The notes under the pieces: model-generated
What the model was told of the DNA's origin: nothing
What the model saw: the letters and a program-made list of their open reading frames with translations, nothing else
Databases searched by the model: none
Shown: positions 60,336 to 64,000 of the stretch, in pieces
How the letters are laid out: every line of letters begins with the position of its first letter
Numbering within the stretch: position 1 is the stretch's first letter
Translations under genes and position numbers: made by a program
NCBI RefSeq assembly: GCF_047948215.1
Contig: NC_134456.1
Location: 78,420,515 to 78,484,514, forward strand
Source of the DNA: Lycorma delicatula
Lineage: Eukaryota; Arthropoda; Insecta; Hemiptera; Fulgoridae
Length of the DNA: 64,000 nt
Direction of reading: 5' to 3'

Positions 60336-60383
60336 AAGCATCTTATCTGCTATATGAAAGTAACAATAAAAAATTAAATCATG

Positions 60384-60408
<25 letters not shown>
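60384..60408. repeat. (TA)n microsatellite
   Basis: TA tract at the right edge of the hammerhead foldback. Confidence 0.9.
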
Positions 60409-60415
<7 letters not shown>

Positions 60416-61519
60416 TTCTATTTATTCACCATACATATAAAATAATTGAAAATTAGTTAACTAAAGTGTTAATAATAATAACTAAAGTGATCTAATAATC
60501 TAACTAGTTAATACTTTCGATGGGTAACCATTATCTTTAGAATATCTTACCTAAGAAGTAATAAAAAAAAAAAAAAATCACAAAATATTCCTTTAATAAT
60601 TTGTATACCGAAAGACTAATCATATATTGCAAGTATTTAAATTTTAAAAAGAATTTCTAATGATGATGATTAGTCACTTAAAATGTATACACTGAAATAT
60701 AAGCGTCCCTGGGCCTCCTACGATTTACAGCCCCTCACCTTATAATGAATTTCACAGACTAAAAATGAAGAAATGCAGTAACCAAAATCAATGAAAATTG
60801 AAGACGGTGTCCTTTGATGTATATTTAGGTCAGGTTTAAATCAGAGCCAGAGAAAAATCAACTAATGAGTTTCATTAAAAGTAAATGAGCCTTTCTCAAT
60901 TTTACTGTAATATTTAAAGGAGAAGACTTCATTATTAAAACTGTTTATTCATCCTTTATAATTTACCTCGTGAAAAACTTGTTTTTTTTAAAAAACAATA
61001 TTCATGTATGTACGAGAAAAAGAACCCTTAAAACCTATCAATTCTAGCACCACTATAGCTCCTTTTAGACAGCTGTAACAGCTGCCTAAAAGCAGTCTAG
61101 GCTTACACAGCTGTTAGGCTTCAACTTTTAAAATTTAGAACTTTAAAATTTGATAATAAAATATCAACTTTTTTTCTACACTGTTTAGAAATTTATGAAC
61201 TATGTTATTACAACTTTACTTTTCAATGTTACATTACACATTTTTACAATAATATGAAAAGGTAATTAATTACATCAATAGAAATTAGTTTTAAATATAA
61301 ATATTTAGAAATTGCTAGCAAACATGTAAGATAACACATATTGAAGTTTCAATATTGATTTGAGATGAATATAATACTATTTTAAAACATAAAAATTTGT
61401 TGAGGTATAAAAATATAAATTATTAAATTAAATTATATGAAGGGTGCATTGTATATGTCAATAACAAAAGAAAGAACCCACAATAAAAATTAAAAAATTA
61501 TACCGTATTAATTCTTCAA
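60409..61519. other. AT-rich DNA, no gene seen
   Basis: Contains a snapback hairpin at 61062-61092; otherwise nothing was recognised. Confidence 0.45.
61062..61092. repeat. Snapback hairpin, 14-bp arms, one mismatch
   Basis: CTTTTAGACAGCTG and CAGCTGCCTAAAAG flank TAA. Confidence 0.9.
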
Positions 61520-62240
61520 TAAATTTTGGGTTTTGGAAGTCGGCACCAAATTCAAAACGACTAACAACGTAAAATTAAAGTTTAAAGAAGCATTTATTAT
61601 TATTAGAAGAAGAACAAGAACGGTGACCAGTGTGCAAGATCTGGGTGTGCTTTTTGATAGCAAGTTGTTATTCACTGGCCATGTTGGTAATATTTTCTCT
61701 AATGCCAAAAGAGATTTAGTACTGTTTCTTTAGGTAGGAAGACGATATCTTACAGCAGATACTACTGAGATTATATGAAACTATTATCAGACCCATAATC
61801 GAGTATCGATCCATAGAGTAGAATTTCAATCGTGACTGCAATACAAGTAAGACAAAAGCAATCCAGAGAAGATTACTATCGGCACTGCGCTATCGAAGTT
61901 TGTATTAAAAGGAGTCCATTGAATGTAGATGATTGTCAAAGTTTGGGCATCTTCACTTTACAAAAGAGAAAGGTTGCATATAGCATAATTTTTATATATA
62001 AAATGTTTAACGGTTATGTTAATTTTGATATTTCGAAGATTGGAATTCGAGTTTCAAACAAAATAAATGTAAGAAGGGATTTCTTCGTTTATGAAGATAA
62101 TGGAGAGTTAAGTCCACTTGAAAAATGTGTCCAAGATTTTAATAATATATATAGACAGAATGATATGGATACACTTAATTCCTGATCCAATGTGTTCAAG
62201 AGGAGGGTGCTTGACGAAATTTTAAAAAGAAATTGAATAA
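61520..62240 (+). pseudogene. CR1/L2-like LINE C-terminal remnant
   Basis: First piece (61533-61733) reads TVTSVQDLGVLFDSKLLFTG then HVGNIFSNAKRDL. This is the 'DLGV-FDSKL-F--H' region that follows the RT palm in CR1/L2/Jockey-type LINEs. After a frameshift, 61832-62185 gives SPLNVDDCQSLGIFTLQKRK, IIFIYKMFNGYVNF and LSPLEKCVQDFNNIYRQNDM, and beyond a stop SNVFKRRVLDEILKRN ends at about 62236. These match the usual 'L-SL--RR---D--FLYKILNG ... R--F' tail of this group. The catalytic RT part is missing, so the copy is 5'-truncated. No poly(A) tail or target duplication was found. Confidence 0.82.
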
Positions 62241-63662
62241 AAATTGCACATAATTTATTTTTCGTTACTTTTATGTCTATGTTCGCTACTTTTATGCAGA
62301 TTAGAGGTTTTTTGAGAAAAGTTTTCTTTTTTTTAGAATAATTTTGTTTTAAATATTCTTTCCTGATAGGTCAACTGTAACATTTTAAGGTTTTCAACTG
62401 TCCTATTACACTGGTTTCTATATCAGTTAGGTCACCTTGCTTCCCTGTTTAGAACAGATACTCTCTCATGAAGGTCGGGTTGGCTATAAGGAAAGGCCAT
62501 CCAAAAAAAAAAATTATTATTACACAGTGGAACAAAAAAAAAAAAAAATTTCTCCTAAGAATGAGAAGAAAACAATTGCATAGAGTAAATTGCGAAGAGA
62601 AAAATCCCGTTTGAAAAAAGATTTTATCGGATCGCATTAATTAGTTATTAACGATTAAAGTTAAAAATTGTTTGACTGTCAACCATATGATTTTTTGATA
62701 TGTGTGTATTGAAAATTTTATACAGAATATGAATTTCTGAAAATTATATAAACAAAGAAAACAAGAAGAATATTGATGTCTGAAAAATAAATAAATAAAT
62801 CGAGAAAAGGTGAAATCGGGAAATACCTTCAAACAAGTGCTAACGATAAACTATAAGGGTAATAAACAGCGGGTTGCCGTAGCATTGTTGTTACCTTTTA
62901 TTGTAGGGATTATACAAGGTGTTAAAAAAAAATACCCAAGTTTTTCAACTGATTTTTTTTTTTTAATTTTAATTCGAAAATACTTTGAATACTGGATATC
63001 TGAAATGATGTAGTATATTTGATACTCTCTAATCCAACCCAAAACAAAGATAACTAAATAGTTAAAAACGTCTTAAAATTCCCTCTGAAAACAATCTAAT
63101 CTTTCATATCAAAGGAAATCAGAAGAAATTGATTTCATCGTTACAAAAAAAACACCAAGTTTGAATTATAAATCTAATTTTTTTAAGTAGATAAAAATTG
63201 TCTATACTGTGAGGTTTTAAGTAGTCAAGCTTTATATTTAATCTTATAAAATTATCTATTTTATATTGAACATTATAGATTTGATAGTTCGATTTATTTT
63301 CAGATTTGATTGACTTCCTTTAGATTTTTAAAAGCAATTCTGGTTACCATTATACTCGTGGGATTGTATTCTCTTTGGAACGCGTCAATTTGATACGTTT
63401 TAGCAGCACTCTATATGTGATTGTATTTTATTACATACATATTTCTATGCAATCCATTATTTGTCTCTTAAATAAGGTTCCCATAATAATTATAGTTACA
63501 ATTTATATTCAACCATGTTTTCAATACATTAAAGAATCACTATATAACCATTAATATTATGTTGAATGTATTAAAGTAACCAGTAAACAATAGCTGCAAG
63601 GAGTAACCAATGTTTTATAACGGAGAATGCACCGAGTTACCATTGTTTTGACATGAATAGTT
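62241..63662. other. AT-rich DNA, no gene seen
   Basis: The short frames here look like chance. Confidence 0.45.
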
Positions 63663-63668
63663 TATATA

Positions 63669-63710
<42 letters not shown>

Positions 63711-63712
63711 AT
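63663..63712. repeat. Compound (TA)n(TG)n microsatellite
   Basis: TA units to 63700 followed by five TG units. Confidence 0.9.
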
Positions 63713-64000
63713 GTGGGCTTGTGTGTATGGGTGGGTGGTAATATAATATAGAAACTATACATACAAACATACATCCCCTTTGTTATATCGTTAAATCCAA
63801 TATGGTTTTGTTATCATTAAATTACACACTGTTGTTGATTGATTGTCAATATTTAAATTCTTCCAAATTAATTATTATAATATCTAAAACATAAGAGATA
63901 TTTACTATTAATAGTCATCTATATATATATATACAAATATGTATAGGTTTATACTATTAAACCCTTTACAATAATTAAATAAAGCCAGCTGTTCAAACAG
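63713..64000. other. No feature seen
   Basis: AT-rich edge of the window. Confidence 0.5.

Larger units (their letters stand above)
59980..60383. mobile_element. Foldback element carrying an intact-core hammerhead motif
   Basis: The left arm (from about 59980, GTGATTAAATTCTTTATTAT) is the inverse of the right arm ending AATAAAAAATTAAATCAT at 60382. Both arms hold GTAGCAGATA/TATCTGCTA, CAACCGGT and CGTCAGGTACAT blocks. The centre (about 60125-60200) contains a smaller inverted pair CTTGAAGCACTTCAC / GTGAGGACTTCAAG. A TA tract follows at 60384-60408. No RT or other coding sequence. Penelope-like retroelements are the known insect carriers of such motifs, so a non-autonomous relative is the best guess. 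Confidence 0.8.

Noticed and set aside
1..64000. CRISPR arrays, bacterial operons or prophage
   Set aside because: No regularly spaced direct repeats, ribosome-binding-site-led gene runs or phage genes; the repeat content is clearly that of an animal genome.

Overview
The window is AT-rich nuclear DNA from a eukaryote, almost certainly an arthropod and most likely an insect. A sap-feeding hemipteran fits the mix of repeats best, but that is inference. No complete protein-coding gene is visible. Nearly all open frames of 60-140 codons are chance frames in AT-rich DNA or parts of decayed transposable elements. Introns, if present, would be kilobases long, so the window looks like intergenic or deep intronic sequence.

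Layout. 1-12 kb: a near full-length but dead RTE/BovB-like LINE (1537-4727, minus) between 9-bp target-site duplications, a 5'-truncated SINE inserted next to it, a second decayed LINE (5412-6752, minus), a full-length tRNA-derived SINE (9861-10148), a third LINE fragment (11040-11880) and a copy of an unclassified repeat ('repeat D'). 12-30 kb: mostly plain AT-rich DNA with (TA)n tracts, two weak exon candidates (15094-15166 plus, 16830-16966 minus), several SINE copies, a fragment encoding the catalytic His box of a ubiquitin-specific protease (about 24060-24265), and a Jockey-like LINE (27040-28568). 30-45 kb: two mariner-like transposons with TIRs (30278-31657; 37826-39163), an R1-like LINE 3' end (32575-33368), a third decayed mariner-type transposase (40735-41375, minus), and a MITE with TIRs of about 100 bp (41454-41970). 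45-64 kb: a LINE 3' end with a 12-bp duplication (45281-45811), two more copies of repeat D, two GC-richer islands (53.5-54.4 and 55.6-56.2 kb), three foldback or half-foldback elements bounded by (TA)n tracts, and a CR1/L2-like LINE end (61520-62240).

The most interesting signal is a pair of foldback elements (47131-47665 and 59980-60383) whose two arms carry outward-reading motifs with the layout of a hammerhead self-cleaving ribozyme. In the left arm of the second element the whole core is intact: stem I, CTGACGA, stem II, GAAAC, the self-complementary ACCGGT stem III, and a U before the cleavage site. Hammerhead motifs are known from Penelope-like retroelements, but the inverted arrangement without any visible reverse transcriptase deserves attention. 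Several perfect or near-perfect short snapback hairpins, one of them breaking a LINE reading frame, look like template-switch mutations.

The elements cooperate only as parasites: SINEs with (GAAA)n tails and target-site duplications were presumably mobilised by LINE enzymes, and the MITE by a transposase encoded elsewhere. All coding remnants here are frameshifted or stop-broken and should be inert.
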